In this document: positions 34,717 through 47,627 of the stretch, piece by piece
Position numbering within the stretch: the first letter of the stretch is position 1
Layout: each line of letters opens with the position of its first letter
From: Tilletia caries
Lineage: Eukaryota > Basidiomycota > Exobasidiomycetes > Tilletiales > Tilletiaceae
Direction: 5' to 3'
Length of the DNA stretch: 64,000 nucleotides
Assembly: GCA_032718865.1 (NCBI GenBank)
Contig: JALUTQ010000038.1
Coordinates: 620,001 to 684,000 of the forward strand
The notes under the pieces: generated by a model
Told to the model about the DNA's origin: nothing
Databases searched by the model: none
Seen by the model: only the letters and a program-made list of their open reading frames with translations
Translations under genes and position numbers: made by a program

Positions 34717-35609
34717 TCAGTAAAGCATGGCATCGAGCAAGGATGTTGAAGAGATCCAAAGTTCTGGGTCTGAGTATCTGAGCTGTGAGCACAGCAGGGC
34801 TTCGGTGACCAATGTGGGGCGTGGGCGTGCCTGGCGGCTGGCCCCTAGACAGGAAGAACAGCCAGTCAAAAGAAGGCAGAACGTGCTGCGTGAGTCGCGT
34901 GGGGCGTCCGTGAGGTAATCTGTGCCTTGAATCAATGTTGCCGGCTCGGGCAATTTGGGTGTCCGGCCTTGACCCTTGTAGCTTGGGGCCCCCGGGACGC
35001 AGGGTCGCGAGGGGACGTCCGCCTGTACCTGTGTACGCCGCCGTGGTTGCAAACTGCGACAGCGCCGGCTGTGGCCGGCAGAAACTTCAGAAGCGTTCTG
35101 GCCGCGGACGAGGATCATGGAGGAGGGAAAGAGAAGCTCGCGAGCAACGTGCTTACGGAATTCGGATGTGACTGCGTGAGTGTCTGGAAGCGCTGCTGTC
35201 TGCTGAGCGAGAAGACGATGGGATGTCCGGCGAGTCAAGGAATCTGGAGACGTGCCTGCCCCCGGCCCCTGCCAACAACCAGCTGGGAAGGAAGGAGCGC
35301 GCTGGATCTGGGGTTGTGCTGCTGTCTAACGCTCTGGCGCGGCAGGATGAAAGGAAAGGGTATGAAAATGACATGGCAAAAAGGATCGGAGCAGGAACGC
35401 GAAGCTTGACAGGTTGATGGAAGACCAGCAAGCATAAGTAGTAGCTAGTGATATGTGATAGTGGAAAGAAGCATGGAATCCGATCCAGCGGGTAGCCAGG
35501 GGAGTAAGGTCGGTGACCGGACGTGAAGTATCAAGGGAAAAGGACAGGGAAGGAAGAAGGGAAGAATACCATTAGAGGGAAAGTAATGCCCAAATGAAGC
35601 CCAGCTCCG
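34717..35609. other. intergenic region, no gene seen
   Basis: Holds the phosphatase promoter on its left side and the 3' flank of the next minus-strand gene on its right. Several open frames occur but none shows splice structure or a recognisable domain. Confidence 0.5.
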
Positions 35610-38470
35610 TTACCCAAAGAATTTCTTGCGAACTTTGCTCTTCTCGCTCGCCGCAGTTGTTGTCATCCCCGAGTCATCCGTGCTGTTCCGGCGGGAGAAG
35701 AGCGAGGATCCTGACTTGAGCACAGCCGGCATGCTGTGCTTGCGCCCCAATCCACGAGCTGATGAGTGGTCTGACCGGCTGCCGCCCGCTGACAAGCCAT
35801 CATCCGCCGTCGATTGTGAACTCAGTCTTCCTTGAGAACTGCTCGCGGAGGCGTCATCAGAGCGCCTGCCAGGCGTCGTCTCAACGATTTTGCCATCGTG
35901 TCCGTCCTGAAGGTCAAATGTTCGCCGCTTGCCCGTCTTGGCCGAGTGTACTGCCACACTCGTGATCCGCCGCCGGTCCACCCGTGCCTTGACCATGAGT
36001 AGCTTGGCTCCGTACTGGCCGTAGTGCTGCTGGCCCACCCGCTTGGCCGCGGTCAGCGCGCTTTCCACCGATCGCTCCTGGAGTGCGGCTCCACGCATGA
36101 CTGGATCCCCTTCGTAGTAGTGAAAGTGCGGTTGTTTGGTACCCGAGAGCATAGCCGCAGGCAATTTTAGAGGTGTGAAGTTGGCCATTCGAACGGTGAC
36201 CAGTACCACGTAAACCATCTCGACAGCCTGTATGCCACGGCAAAGTTGCTGTTAAAAGCGGGTGAGAGAGCTTCCGCGCGTCAGCAGTACGAACTTCAGA
36301 CTTGCAGAGCAAAATGACCAAGGTCTGCTTACACATTGCACATCCATGCGCGTCTGTCGGACTGCAGTGCATTCTGGACATCGCAAGATCGTCCGCGTCG
36401 AGACCAACTCGATGTTGGACTTCAGCTTCTTCCGAGCCACGATGCCCTTTGCATCGATCCGAACTCCCCAAGGATCATTCATGCTCGGTAATTGTTCCAT
36501 CGCCAGGGCTGGGCAAAGGACGACCGCGAAGAGTGAGATGGGCTCTCCGTTTATCAAAGTTTTAGACGCATAATCGACTCACCATGTGGGGATGCCGGTC
36601 CCTTTGTGATCCACTTTGCCTCTCGTTGCTCAGTAAACACGACCAGTGTGACCGTCGCCGTCTCCTGCTCCGCCAAAACCTCAACGCTCAAATCCTTTTC
36701 CCGCTGTTCCAGCTTCTCCTCCAGCTTCCTGTAATCCTTCTCAGCCAGCAAGGAGCTCTGCGGCAAGGAGTGTATATCCATCGTCTTTGCCCTGCTTCGC
36801 GAAAAGGTAGAGGTCTTGACACCCAAGTCGGGAACGCTTGCCACAAGCCTCCGTCGGATAGCGAACAGACTGGTCGGCTCTCCCCAGTGCGTGGCCTCCT
36901 CGTATTCGATGTCATCCTCCGTTAGGACACGAGGGGCCATGTCTGGTGTAACAGTGGAGGGTCGCTGAGATGTCTTCTCCCAGTTGGTGATGAAGGAAGA
37001 ACGCTCAGGCGAGCGAGTCCCCGGAGTTCCCGGAGTACTCAGAGTGCCCAGATTCCCCAGTGCCCCCGCCCACGACGCTCCATTGAGCGCACTCGGTCTA
37101 GGGAAGTTGGAAGCATCAATCGGCGCACTGCCCGCCGTGCTCGGCCGACTCGCGCCTGAGATGCTGTTCGACAAAATGCCCGGATAGTGTCCGGACTGCG
37201 CATCTTGAATGCTACTTGACACGCTCGTGCGTAGGATCCCGTTGCCCGTGCCAACAGGCGAGCGTGTCTGTAATGCCGAAGTTGCCGACTCGTTCGAGCT
37301 GTTTCCATGCAGGTAACCAGGCCACTTGCGTCCCACGGACAGAAATCGACTGCTCGAGCTCCGGGCGCTGCTCGCTCCTGGCGATTGTGGCACCATGTCC
37401 GGCTCCATCCTGTTATCCATTCCGTTCGAGATCGGCTTTTCGCGAGAATTTTGGAATCGACCTGGAAGCGCCCCGTCATGGAGATTCTCCACCGAATCGC
37501 TTCCCATCGCGCGACTGGAGAGGCTTCGCGATGAAGGTTTTAGATCTAGTGGAATGGGAGGTGCCGAACGATTTTGGGAGATTCCGCTGCTCTGTCTCCT
37601 GGTGAAAGACATGGGGGAAGAAGGAACGGAGTTTTGAAAATTATCGACGCTGTTCGACTTGCCAGAGGGGAATCCGGTGTTTGAACAGGGCCCTGCCGAT
37701 CCATCAATTGATGTTGAGCGTGATGGCCCTGCACCTCCTACACTGCCCATCCCACTCCCACCGTTGGATCTCCCATACAGAGAGCCCGAGGAAGAGGAGA
37801 CTGACGCCGATCTCGCGGTGTCGTTGGGTTTCCGGATTGCCGAGGAGGGAGGATACGCGACCGGAGCATTTGGTGCCGACCCTCCGGCATGGCCAGGCTT
37901 GAATGTTGGATTGAGGGGAGTAGTCAGCACGTGAAGTAAAGGTGACACATAGCTGGCAGGCGGAGCCAGTGTAGGCGTGTGGATTGTGGAGGGTGATACA
38001 GGAACGACGGAAGATGGCGTGCCTGGCTCCCGAACGGCAGTCACCTCAGTCCGCACAAATCTCCTGTCTGCGTCGAACTGTAGATGTTGTGGACCGGGGT
38101 GATTTCCAGCGCGGCCGAATCGCTCAGCATCATCATCGTTGGCCGAGGCGGCGGAGTGGCTGTGATGGGAGGATGAGCTGGCAGTGGTGGGCACATCGGC
38201 GAGGGAATGTAGGCTGGAAGAGCGTAGTGACCTTGCGTAGTCGTCACCGCCGAACTCGTCATCGGAGCCCTCGACATCTACGGGAACGCCTTCGTGAACT
38301 CTCCGACGGAGCGCAGTGCTGCTGTTCGCGTTGGACCGACCGGACTCAGGCCTGCCGGTGGGAGAGCCTGAAGGTGGAAATGGGGAAGTCATCAGGGGGA
38401 TGGTATGGCGTGAGGGTCCGCTTGAGAATGTGGGAGTCGGGCTCTGCATGGCCGCCTCTAGTGATTGCAC
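35610..38470 (-). CDS. large Ser/Pro-rich protein with conserved C-terminal region, unknown (about 893 aa, 3 exons)
   Basis: Exons 38470-36583, 36508-36333 and 36227-35610, all closing in frame; a second ATG lies at 38449. The first 550 residues are Ser/Gly/Pro-rich and disordered, with many possible phosphorylation sites (SP, RSxS). A more conserved block follows: a charged coiled segment (DYRKLEEKLEQREKDL), strand-like TATVTLVVFTEQ, CPECTAVRQTRMD with one CxxC, then EMVYVVLVTVRMANFTPLKL. A basic end (KSKVRKKFFG) closes the protein. The family is not recognised. A signalling or cytoskeletal adaptor is possible but unproven. Confidence 0.8.
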
Positions 38471-39459
38471 CGCTGTGCTGCGCTGGCATCCGCTCAGGCC
38501 TCAGGGACGGAGTGCGATCTGTGCGGGATATGAATGTATGTGTAGGATGATGATTGATGGTCGTCCCTCTGCAGAAGCGAGCCGGGCGCGGAAACCCTTC
38601 TACAGCGATGGGTCAGTCGGTGGGTCAGAATTCGGACCTTTCCAGCACCACCACTCGAAACCCAACACAACAACACAACTTGGTCAAAAGAGAGAGACTG
38701 TAGAACACTACCAGCCCTACACATTACACACTCCAGCTTTCCTTTCTGCATTTGGTCCATTATTCCTGGGTGAGAAGGATCAGTGAAGAGTGGGTTTCTG
38801 GAGATGAATAGAAAAGGCTCCGAAAGGGGGGTAGGACGAGCAGTTTCACTGTTCCATTTTTCAAACAGAAAATACTTTTGGTGAATTAGCACCTCGAAAC
38901 AGCAATCGGGAAAATTCAGCTAGATAAATCTGCCAAAAGCAACCACGCAGCCAACCCCATGCAATCGACACAACTCACCGGTGCGCAGTCCAATGAATCC
39001 TGCCGAAGCCACTCACATAGATAGCTTTCCTCCCTGCCTGCTCCCCCTCCTCATCCCTACGATCGTCGAGGCCATCTCCCTCCCGACACCATATATAGGC
39101 TATCGAAGTCAGTAGTGCGACCGCCGAGCAGCGAGACAGCGACCTCCACCTGCCACCAGGTCGGGACACAGCGGATAAATGCGGATCGCAGTGGTTCCAA
39201 AATTTGTGCTACGAGTACTCGTAGATAAGGTTTCGAAAGAGGCCTGCCCCTTTGGCCGTGCGCAGACGAATGAGGCGAGACCTTCGCATCGCGCGCGGGG
39301 GCCCTGTCGCTGCCAAGTGCCAGCACGCTCACGCTCACGCTCATCCTCTCTCTCTCTCTTCGCCTCACCCATCCACTTTCTCCCCCTCATTTCAGGCAGG
39401 AAGCAGGCGTCTCATCAGCACTGTGCATGCGGGGCGGCAACCCTCGATCGTAAAGTAAT
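38471..39459. other. divergent intergenic region, no gene seen
   Basis: About 990 bases between two diverging large genes, likely carrying both promoters. A CT/TC-rich run near 39345-39360 lies about 100 bases before the plus-strand ATG. Confidence 0.5.
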
Positions 39460-42400
39460 ATGTTTCCAGGCCAAAGGAGCGCCTTCCCCAGGGCCGATGT
39501 GGGACAGCCGAACCCCTTCACCTCCGGTCCGACCACATCCACCGCCAGCATACAGGTTCACTATCTCTGGGTGCGCGGTCGCTACCGTGATCTCTCCACC
39601 GAACGCGGTCTCGGTCTCGCCGCCGAGGCTCACTCACTCGGACCTATCGCCGAGCTGGGCGACAACAGCGACCACTCCGGATCCCGTCCAGCATCAGCGC
39701 ATCTCAACACCAAGGCAGGAGCGGCACCCACAGACAGGCTCGGGGACAGGAAGATCAATCCGTTCCTCGACATCCGCAACTTCACCTCCGATTCCGCCGC
39801 CAGAGCGCCAGCTCGCAACGCCGGTGTGCACGGCGCACGGCACGGCTCTCTGCGTTCATATGCTGCTGACCGTCTCAAAACACAGGAGCTTCTCGAGAGC
39901 CGAATCTCGCGAACAACAGATGTGGAACGTCTGAAGTGGGAAGCTAAAGTCAGTCCTCCGCTTATCTCCCTCCAGGAGCTCGATTTGTACCTGTGCTGAT
40001 CGTATGACATGTCCTTCCTTATTTCCTCCGGTGTCCAGAGTGCTCTTCTCAACAACACACACTCCCTCGCAGTCCTCCTCTTTGCGCGCGCGGGCTCGCT
40101 CGGGTCCATCTCCTCATGTCTCACTCTCACCAAAATCTACGCCTCTGGCGTGACCCGGGGCACCTCACCTCGTATCATCGTCATCCGACGCGACCCTCTC
40201 CGCGCCCTGGCTTGGGACCTCGAAGCGTTCAGACTACTTCAGCGCAGACTCGAGCCTTCCAAGTATGGCTCTGCCGGCTATTCACAGTCAACTTCAGGCT
40301 CCGAGGCGTGGTCGGCGGAGACACCCCAAGGACTCGAAGAGACCTTCCGATGCTCCGAACTGCTTATCCGACTGCTACGGACCACACAGGCTGGAGTTGC
40401 GTCGCTCTCATCGGAACCCTTGGTGCTTCCTAACATCAAGACTCAGCAGCGTCTCAAATCAGCCCAAGCTTCAAAGGACGCGCCCGCGAGACGTGCCGAG
40501 GTCAGGTTGCTCTGGGATGAGATTGCCGTCGTGGTGCGCTGGCTAGAAACCAGACTCGAGCGGTCCGTGGCGCTTGCCAGACATCGCGCAAGTCAAGATC
40601 ATGTGGCAGAGTTGGGCCCAGATGATGAGTTCGACCACGACGAGACAGCAGAGTATCTGGAGGCATTGGCCGTGCAGCTCGCCTATCTACGAGCTGTACA
40701 ATCGCTGCGGACTGTACTGCAGATCCGATCAAAGGAAGCGATCCGCGCGGCCAAGGAGAGATGGGCCCAATCGCTCGCTGCGGCATCAAGCTCTCACTGT
40801 CCAGCTGGCATGGACGACATCGCGCCTCTCGCTGAAGCTGGCCTGGCTTTCATCCACGCACTCCCCGACGACGGTTGGCACGAAAATCAACAAGACACCT
40901 TCAAACAGGCATTTGCCGACTATTCTGAAAGTTTACAAGAAGGCCTTTCTGAGTTGACGGTCCCAACAATTAGCGACGAGATCCCACCCGAGGAGCAGGT
41001 TACCAAGAACACCCAGAGTACTCTCAAAGTCAAACAGCATGCGGCTGATGTTCCAGACAGCAAGAGCCGACCGGAAGTTTCTAAGCATCCCGAAACACGA
41101 AAGTTGGAGAAGAGACGGTCCTTGCAAGAAGTACCGCCCGTAGATCTAGCATCCGTCTCTGACGCAGCGCGAACCAAACAGATCAACCTCACTCAGCGGC
41201 TCGTCGGCGCTTCACAGCCAGCCGTTGCCGGTGTGGTGTCCGTCGAAGCGCGTGGCCAACAGCATATTCCACGGAATCGAGGCTCTTTCTACCACGACGC
41301 CGCAGACCAAGACTTTGGCCATGCCCGAGCACCTTCCACCGCTGGGCTGACAACGGCCAGCTTCGTTGGCAACCGCCTAGCCAGTCCGAGTGTGATTTTG
41401 CTCGAAAATGGGTCAATCGCGGCTACGAACAAGGAGTTGCTGTTGCCTCACGCAACCCGTGATCTCGAGGGCTTCACCTTTCCGCGACAAGGACGTCCCT
41501 CAAGTGTGGTCTCCGACACTCCGTCCCTGCTGTTCCCGCGCAGCGGAGATGAACTGTCGGCTCCAGAAGGGGAAGTGGAGAAGTCGCCAGACACTCATGC
41601 TATGGAGAAGCCTGCTCGAAAACATCTGGATCGCAAGCGAGTGGTGTCTATGTATGGCCTCACGCCTGCTTCGGGATCAAAAGCCACTTCGTCTTCGGCC
41701 GCAGGAGGCTTTCCCTTTCCATCGGATCCGCAACAGACAGGCTCGCCACCTTCCGGCCCGAATCATGCACATCGCTCGCCTTCAGAAACAACGGCCCAAG
41801 ACGCTCTCGAGAACACACTTCGGAACACCCCTTCCAACGCATCTCTTGCCAACCCTGCCACGCGCAGTCTCTTCCTCTCGCCATCGCATGGCAGGTCCAT
41901 GAGTGGTCAAGCGACGGAGCATCTACGGAAGCTCCGCCAACAAGATGCCGCCAGTACGCATTCTCGAATGAACAGCGACGCGATGAGTACGCTGAGTAAG
42001 ACGCTGAGGCATCGTAACCCGTCGGATGCGGGTCGAGCACGGCCTCCGTCGTTGTTGATGGCGCCATCCGTGGCCCAGCGCAGCGTTTCGACGGCGCCAC
42101 TGCCTGCTAGCTTGCAAGCTGCGGCAGCGCCCACGCTCAGTAGATCATCAACGTTGGCGTCGGCCTCCAGTGTGCAGGCTTCTCGAAGTGAGCTGACCCA
42201 GGCGACAAGCGCGCTGGGATCGCTTCGGAAGATAGCACCTGCGCTTCCACGATCTCCCGATGGCGCCGACGTAACATCTGTGGCCCGGTCAACGAGCCAC
42301 CTCGAGCTCGGTGGTGGGCCCTCGGCAGCTTCGAGTCTGAGCAGAGCGAGTGGGAAAGCCGTCAAAGCTCGACCGCCGCCTCTTTCCCGGACGTTTGCAA

Positions 42401-42840
42401 AGATGGATCCGACCTCCCGTCCTGATTCGGGTCCTCAGTCGCCCAGCTCCCCGCGTCTACCTGACGGAGACTCGCCGTCTGAATCAGCGGGAGGCCCATC
42501 TCCACGCGCAACCCCTGCTTCCAGTCGGCTGGCAACGCACTCGCATTCACATTCACGCGGTACGAGTTCGAGCTCGCACGCCCAGCAGCTGGACCTTGCC
42601 CTTGCGGAGGCGGAGGCCAGGAGTCGACTGCATACCGAGGGGACGTGCTCGATGTGCAAGACGCAGTGCGAGAATGCGCCGTTGACTCGCACGGGGCAAC
42701 GGTTCTGCTCGCGGGAGTGCCGGATGGAGGTTAAGAGGCTCGCAGCGGCCGAGGCGAAGGGGAGCGGGGCTGAGGGCGTGGGTCAAGGTGGCCCGCCGTC
42801 CAAAGCAAAGGGTGAAGTCGAAGGTGTCGCAGCTGCGTAG
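39460..42840 (+). CDS. large protein with helical N-terminal domain and C-terminal Cys motif, unknown (about 1096 aa, 2 exons)
   Basis: Exons 39460-39948 and 40039-42840, joined across a 90-base intron (gtcagt...gtccag). Residues about 160-450 form a helical region (SALLNNTHSLAVLLFARAGS, then a Leu-rich AVQLAYLRAVQSLRTVLQ). The middle is Ser/Pro-rich with many SP sites. The C-terminus has CSMCKTQCENAPLTRTGQ followed by RFCSREC, that is CxxC-x3-C and CxxxC, a possible small zinc site, then a Lys/Ala/Gly-rich tail. No family is recognised. The coding potential is clear from length and the single clean intron. Confidence 0.8.
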
Positions 42841-43009
42841 CCCTGCATCGGTACACATCGTTCGACAGCTCAGCGACTCTGTCCATCTTTATTGTTCATA
42901 TACCACATTGGAACTAGGTTCGGAATATTGTCTATCTTGCCTCATGCTGCTTCAGATCTGCTTCTTTCGATTGACAATTTCGTGCACAGAGTACGGAATA
43001 CAGCATTAC

Positions 43010-43668
43010 TCAGATGTCGAAGGAGAGTCCTTTGCCCGCCTTCTTCTTCTCCTTTGCCGCGCGTTTGTTCTTGTCCTTTCGCTCCTTCTCCTTCTCCTTT
43101 TGACCTGCCGTGCCCGGTGCCTTCTTGTGTTTCGCCACCTCTTCTGCTAGAGCATCGAGGCCTTTCGGTTGCTTGCTCGAGGACGAGGGGCCTGCCTGGT
43201 CTTCGGCTTTCCGTTTTGCGCCTGGGGTCGCAATCGTCTCCGACGATGGTTGAGGTCGTTCAGCCGATCCTTTCCCGTCCGCTAGTTATGAGAAGGGCAA
43301 GGTCAGCTTGAGCGACGGAAAGGAGGGAGGGCAGAGAAAACCGCAAGCTCACCAGTTTGGGAAGCAACCTTTCTGCCCAGAGCCTGTTCCCGACTGAGGT
43401 CCTTGCCTTCGTCCAAAACGACAACCTGGGCTCCGTCGAATTCGTCATCCTCGTCCTCGTCCCCATTGGCGGTAGCTCGACCTGACTCGGCCCTATTCTT
43501 TTTCCGCTCTTCGACCTCATCGCGCTTGGCTTTGCGGCGAGCCTCGAGGAGGGGGTCGAAATGGCGATCAGATGTTGAGGACGAGGAGCCTTGTATTTGG
43601 GCTTGCAGTCGGGCGAGGAAGGGCGGGACGGGCCCGCCTTCGAATTGAATTGACTGCCGGGGAGGCAT
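43010..43668 (-). CDS. DUF4604-like small basic protein (195 aa, 2 exons)
   Basis: Exons 43668-43353 and 43281-43010, with a 71-base intron ending ctag. The N-terminus QFEGGPVPPFLARLQAQI and the C-terminus KKKAGKGLSFDI flank a disordered Lys/Glu-rich middle. This arrangement (aromatic-PPFL-RL start, Lys-rich end, LSFD motif) is what I associate with DUF4604 proteins, whose function is unknown. An acidic run (NGDEDEDDEF) and basic tracts suggest a nuclear or nucleolar protein. It shares a 495-bp divergent promoter with VMA2. Confidence 0.75.
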
Positions 43669-44163
43669 TGGTCCCGTATAAGAGCTGGACCAGCAATCGA
43701 AGGGACAATAGAAAGGTCTTCGGCAGACAGCCCGTCACCTCATAGATCCATCAATGAATGCCGGTTGGCTGACCCGCCATCGAGGACCTGAAAAGGGTGA
43801 GGTCGAGGTCCAGCCAGGACAATAATTGAAGGAGAGCGAGCGGGGAGGCTTGTCGAGTGCTTGTCGGTGTCCTACTCGTACCTTCGCATGATGATGAGGA
43901 GGGCGGCTTGAGCGCGAGGTGTCTCCTGAGCGAGCCAAGTCTGAAGCGTTGACCGAGTGAGTGCTCCTTCGTCCAGACAACCAACAGAGACACGGCCGAA
44001 CGTCGAATCTCTCTCGGTGCTCGATCGTCTTGCCCCCGCCTGCAAAGCCAACTTGACTGTCCCAGACTTCGCCCCCGCCAGGAATCCCACCCGCTTCCCA
44101 CAGCCTCGCAACGCGCGCACCTCCTCTTCCTCCCAGCACGTTCCCATCCATCGTCGAACAGCC

Positions 44164-46446
44164 ATGACTAACGCACGCATGAGCGACCACGAGCTCTTCC
44201 AGCTCAATGCCAGCGCAGCGTGAGTACAGTGCCGCCGATTTTCATCTCGATTCTCCTTCAGATTTGGGCCCTGCTGACTCGTGATGCGCCGGCTGTTCTT
44301 ACCAGTGTCAAAAACTACAACGTCGAGCCTCGCCTCGACTACCGCACAGTGTCCGCCGTCAACGGGTGAGTTTACGATCGCTGTGCTGTATCACGAAGAT
44401 GAGCATTCATACTGACTATAAGGCACATCTCTCTCTCTCTCTCTTTCTTTCTGCGCGGTGCGATCATAGCCCGCTGGTAATCTTGGACAACGTTAAGTTC
44501 CCCTCCTACAACGAGATTGTCTCCCTCACGCTTCCCGACGGAACCCGGCGTGGTGGACAGGTCCTCGAAGTCAGCGGCAGCAAGGCCATCGTCCAGGTCT
44601 TCGAAGGTACCTCCGGTATCGATGTGCGTGACACTCATATCGAGTTCACCGGTAGCAGCATGAAGCTGCCCGTCAGTGAGGACATGCTCGGTCGTATCTT
44701 CAACGGTTCCGGCCACCCCGCCGACAAGGGACCCAAGGTCTTCGCTGAGGACTACCTTGACATCAATGGTGAGGCGCAATTCAACTTCTTCTACAACCGA
44801 GTGCGCTGCGGTTCGCTCACCTTGTGCCTATCATCTGTTTCCCTTCTCCAACAGGCTCGCCCATCAACCCCTCCAGTCGTGTCTACCCTGAGGAGATGAT
44901 CCAGACTGGTATCTCCACTATTGACACCATGAACTCGATCGCTCGTGGCCAGAAGATTCCCATCTTCTCCGCCTCCGGTCTTCCCCACAACGACATTGCC
45001 GCCCAGATCTGTCGTCAGGCTGGCCTCGTCAAGCACCCCAGCGCGGACAAGGGCGTCTCCGACGGACACGAGGACAACTTCAGCATCGTCTTCGCCGCCA
45101 TGGGTGTCAACATGGAGACCGCAAGATTCTTCAAGCAGGACTTCGAGGAGAATGGATCGCTCGAGCGCGTCACCATGTTCGTCAACTTGGCCAACGAACC
45201 CACGTAAGTCATCCAGCTACAGATATGGACGTGATTTAATTCCAGATAGGCTGACAAGAGTGCGTCGTATTGTTACCGCAGTATCGAACGTATCATTACC
45301 CCTCGTCTCGCATTGACCACCGCCGAGTACTTCGCCTACCAACTGGAGAAGCACGTCCTTGTCGTCCTTACCGACATGACTTCATACGCCGACGCTCTTC
45401 GAGAAGTCTCTGCGGCTCGTGAAGAAGTGCCCGGTCGTCGTGGTTACCCCGGTTACATGTGAGTGTGAATGAACCTCTGTGTCCTCAATGATCACTGACA
45501 TGTACCCGCATCGTCGATCACAGGTACACGGATTTGTCGACGATTTACGAGCGTGCCGGTCGAGTGCAAGGCCGAAATGGTTCCATCACCCAGATCCCGA
45601 TTTTGACGATGCCGAACGAGGGTGAGTTTGCAGCAACGAGCTAACTGTGACGAAATCATAATCCCGAGCTAAGCAAAGCTATGATCTACCCTCAGATATC
45701 ACCCACCCTATTCCGGATTTGACGTGAGTTTCGAAGCCTGTCGAAGCCGGTGTGCGAAAAGTTGCAGCTCTCTGACCTGACGTTCACACTTCTCTTTGCA
45801 GTGGCTACATTACGGAGGGCCAGATTACCCTCGACCGGCAACTGTACAACCGTCAGGTGTACCCTCCGATCAACGTACTACCGTCTTTGAGTCGTCTGAT
45901 GAAGAGTGCTATCGGCGCCAAGCACACTCGGGGGGATCACGGTGACGTCTCCAATCAGCTCTACGCCAACTACGCCAGTGAGTAGAGGTTGACAAACGTG
46001 TCAGCAATAGAAAGTAACTGACTCTGTTGTCTGTCTGCAGTTGGTCGCGATGCCGCTGCGATGAAGGTAAGCACATGCTATAGATCCCAGTATCAAGTGA
46101 CTTGATGACTAACCTTTGTGCTCCCAAACAGGCCGTCGTTGGTGAAGAAGCACTGTCAGCCGAAGACAAGCTTTCGCTCGAGTTCCTGGAGAAGTTCGAA
46201 TCCCAATTCGTCACCCAGGGCCGATACGAGTCTCGTACGATTTTCGACTCCCTCGATCTGGCTTGGTCTTTGCTCCGAATCATGCCGAAGGAGATGCTCA
46301 ACCGAATCTCGCCCAAGGTCATCAAGGAGTACTACGCTCGCAAACCTAGTGGCACGACGACGCGGAAGGGTACCGAGGAGCCCTCGTCGAAGGGTACCCG
46401 GGACACACAGAGCGGCCCTGCTGACGACAAGCTGATCGATGCCTAG
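44164..46446 (+). CDS. VMA2: V-type H+-ATPase subunit B (527 aa, 10 exons)
   Basis: Non-catalytic nucleotide-binding subunit of the V1 sector, pairing with subunit A to acidify vacuoles and Golgi. Exons: 44164-44219, 44306-44365, 44470-44768, 44855-45203, 45282-45458, 45524-45621, 45696-45723, 45802-45977, 46041-46066 and 46132-46446. The beta-barrel start ([18 protein letters not shown]), the degenerate P-loop region [14 protein letters not shown], the [20 protein letters not shown] core and the C-terminal helical bundle are all present. Length is close to the usual 500-520. Two exons are very small (28 and 26 bases). The C-terminal 30 residues are a Thr/Lys-rich extension. Confidence 0.97.
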
Positions 46447-46904
46447 ACGATTCGTTGACCCAAGTTTCTCAAGGATCGAGGTCTCAGCTTCCGTCTTATC
46501 CCAGTTCCTCTTCTTATCCCAGTGTCCTTTCGTCCCTCTTCTCAACGCTCAATCGAATGGCTTGTGTATAGGAATTTCCTCCTTGAGAGGGCATCGGCCG
46601 GACGCTGAATGATCTGCCGAACGTCCAGAAGAAGAGCTATCGGTCAGCTGGACTTTTATTGAGCGAGGCAAACGGGATGAACTTGCCTCGCCTGCCGCAA
46701 TTTGAATTGACCACAGTCTGGTCCAGAGCCTTGATGGGTCTAAGCTCGAAGGTTGTTTCTGGACGGGAGGAGTTGTGTCTGTCGCGGTCGAGTGCGCAGG
46801 CGGGCACGAACTCGTCCGTGGCCATCGTTGCTCCCGTCCCGCTGTCGTTGTGGATTGTTGAAGCGGATGCCAAAAAAAGAAAGCAGAGAAGAGCAAAAAA
46901 TTAA
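46447..46904. other. intergenic region, no gene seen
   Basis: VMA2 3' flank, then sequence with no supported ORF. An AT-rich stretch (TTTTTT on the minus strand, about 46895-46900) is the likely RNA polymerase III terminator of the adjacent tRNA gene. Confidence 0.5.
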
Positions 46905-46986
46905 TGACCAATGTGGGGGTCGAACCCACGACCTTGGAGTGTATGAACTATTAGCTCCACGCTCTAACCAACTGAGCTAACCAGTC
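46905..46986 (-). tRNA. tRNA-Ile(AAU) with 8-nt intron
   Basis: A full cloverleaf reads on the minus strand: acceptor GACTGGT/ATTGGTC (with G-U pairs), D arm GCTC-GAGC, anticodon stem TGGAG/CTCCA, and T arm GTGGG-TTCGACC-CCCAC. The anticodon AAT is at 46952-46950. The loop is too long by 8 bases; removing GTTCATAC (46948-46941) right after position 37 restores a 7-base loop, the normal place for tRNA introns. Discriminator A is at 46905. CCA is not encoded, and a T-run terminator follows. Confidence 0.93.
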
Positions 46987-47149
46987 CTGTTTTAGTGTCA
47001 CCAGTCAATAAACTATATACAGCCCGCTACTCTCGCGCTGCAAAGAGGCGCTCGCCTGTTCCCCAGAATTTTAATTATGGGGTTCTAGAGGTGGGTTTTG
47101 AAATTTTTTTACTTAGTCATTCGCAACAATTCCTTGCGAAGTACCTCGC

Positions 47150-47560
47150 CGCTTCACTAAACGTACGCTACACAATTAGTATGTCCGCTTCTGCCTTACG
47201 ATACGCACATCGTCTCCAAATCTTAGCCTGATCGGTGGCGAATTGACGTATCCAAGGCGAGTTTGTTGGTGATGCGCTGTTGGAGAGGGGGGGGGGGGTT
47301 CATTGCGCAACGATCGCCACACACCACGTGTTACAGCGTTACTAACTTTGGTAACACCTCGTACCTTCACTAAGTTCATGCTGCAGCTCCTATCGAAGTC
47401 GCGCAGGTATATGATACGCATATTCCCTCCAAATATCATCCTGATCGGTGGAGAATTGATGCCGCTAAGGCGTGTATGTTGGTTATGCGTCGTTGCAGAG
47501 GGGGGGGGGTTCATGGGGTTCATTGCGCAACGATCTCCCAGCGCCACGTGGCCCCGCCTG
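47150..47560. repeat. degenerate tandem duplication (about 200-bp unit) with poly-G
   Basis: Two diverged copies, about 47160-47335 and 47390-47560. Both contain TACGATACGCA-like sequence, a CCTGATCGGTGG(C/A)GAATTGA block, GTTGGT-ATGCG, a run of 10 or more G, and TTCATTGCGCAACGATC. The second copy has a short internal TTCATGGGG repetition next to the poly-G. No coding function is seen. The unit could be part of an unrecognised transposon end. Confidence 0.65.
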
Positions 47561-47627
47561 GCAACAACATCTCAGCTCCCACCACGCTCGTGCACAGTAT
47601 GGAGAGTCCCATTAGCACTCTGATACA

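Noticed and set aside
34717..35431. ORFs on both strands between the phosphatase and the next gene
   Set aside because: No splice structure, no motif, biased composition; treated as promoter and flank.
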